From: Actinophytocola sp044466355
Lineage (GTDB): Bacteria > Actinomycetota > Actinomycetes > Mycobacteriales > Pseudonocardiaceae
Assembly (NCBI RefSeq): GCF_044466355.1
Contig: NZ_JBITMQ010000008.1
Coordinates: forward strand, 310,001-374,000
Direction: 5' to 3'
DNA: 64,000 nucleotides
Shown: one piece after another, positions 63,993 to 64,000 of the stretch
Layout: each line of letters begins with the position of its first letter
Position numbering within the stretch: position 1 is the first letter of the stretch
The notes under the pieces: generated by a model
What the model was told of the DNA's origin: nothing
What the model saw: the letters and a program-made list of their open reading frames with translations, nothing else
The model's database searches: none
Program-made: the position numbers and the translations under genes

Positions 63993-64000
63993 TGCATACT

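Overview
The window is very GC-rich actinobacterial DNA. Strong third-position G/C and frequent GTG starts fit, as do the actinobacterium-specific genes: biotin synthase with BsaP, DUF2567, a PriA-type HisA without trpF, the Trp-associated membrane protein, F420-linked enzymes, and Lgt with a long acidic tail. The gene set and the intergenic repeats look most like Pseudonocardiaceae (Lentzea/Saccharothrix/Amycolatopsis group). That family placement is inference.

Layout. (1) 1-4.6 kb, biotin: bioA (5' end missing), an antisense-strand barstar-domain gene, bioD, bioB, bsaP and a DUF2567 membrane protein. A TetR remnant, a small membrane protein and a Lon-substrate-binding-domain protein follow. 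(2) 6.4-10.7 kb, de novo NAD: a Nudix/winged-helix NrtR repressor diverges from nadA-nadB-nadC, with a 23-bp palindrome over the nrtR -10 box. (3) 10.65-11.5 kb, a gene-free block of nested inverted repeats. (4) 11.5-19.4 kb, mixed genes: TetR/P450 divergent pair, nitrilase-family hydrolase, a lipoprotein-PLP enzyme pair, a TIR-domain protein, and a secreted M14 carboxypeptidase. (5) 19.5-32.8 kb, the histidine pathway (hisDCB, hisH-priA, hisF-hisI) interrupted twice by unrelated genes. The insertions hold a small membrane protein, TetR/DUF1992, SoxR/split transketolase, a DasR-type site with a secreted jelly-roll protein and FN3 lipoprotein, a PPOX enzyme, Uma2, an ABC-2 exporter and TetR. 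(6) 33.6-40 kb, tryptophan: trpE, membrane protein, trpC, trpB, trpA, then lgt. (7) 40-41.9 kb, a reductase-like gene and an SDR behind a KstR-like palindrome. (8) 42-45 kb, btuFCD under a cobalamin riboswitch. (9) 46-53 kb, a beta-glucoside system: substrate-binding protein, two permeases, GH1 beta-glucosidase and LacI repressor in one overlapping operon, plus a divergently placed secreted GH16 glucanase. Both promoters carry a GAGCGCTC-type (CebR-like) operator. (10) 53.4-59.5 kb, glutamate synthase gltBD. (11) 59.5-64 kb, LLM oxidoreductase/MarR pair, a membrane protein, a HAL/PAL-family protein with an altered MIO triad, and a secreted serine protease.

Cross-cutting features. At about twenty genes a TANNNT -10 hexamer lies 6-8 nt before the start codon with no ribosome-binding site, implying leaderless mRNAs; this also fixes many starts. 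A roughly 75-bp element sits exactly at stop/start junctions before trpC and trpA and duplicates the junction on each side. A short promoter-like element with strictly fixed spacing occurs at four intergenic sites. Three or four convergent gene pairs share one CTAG as both stop codons. No tRNA, rRNA, CRISPR array, transposase or phage gene was seen.
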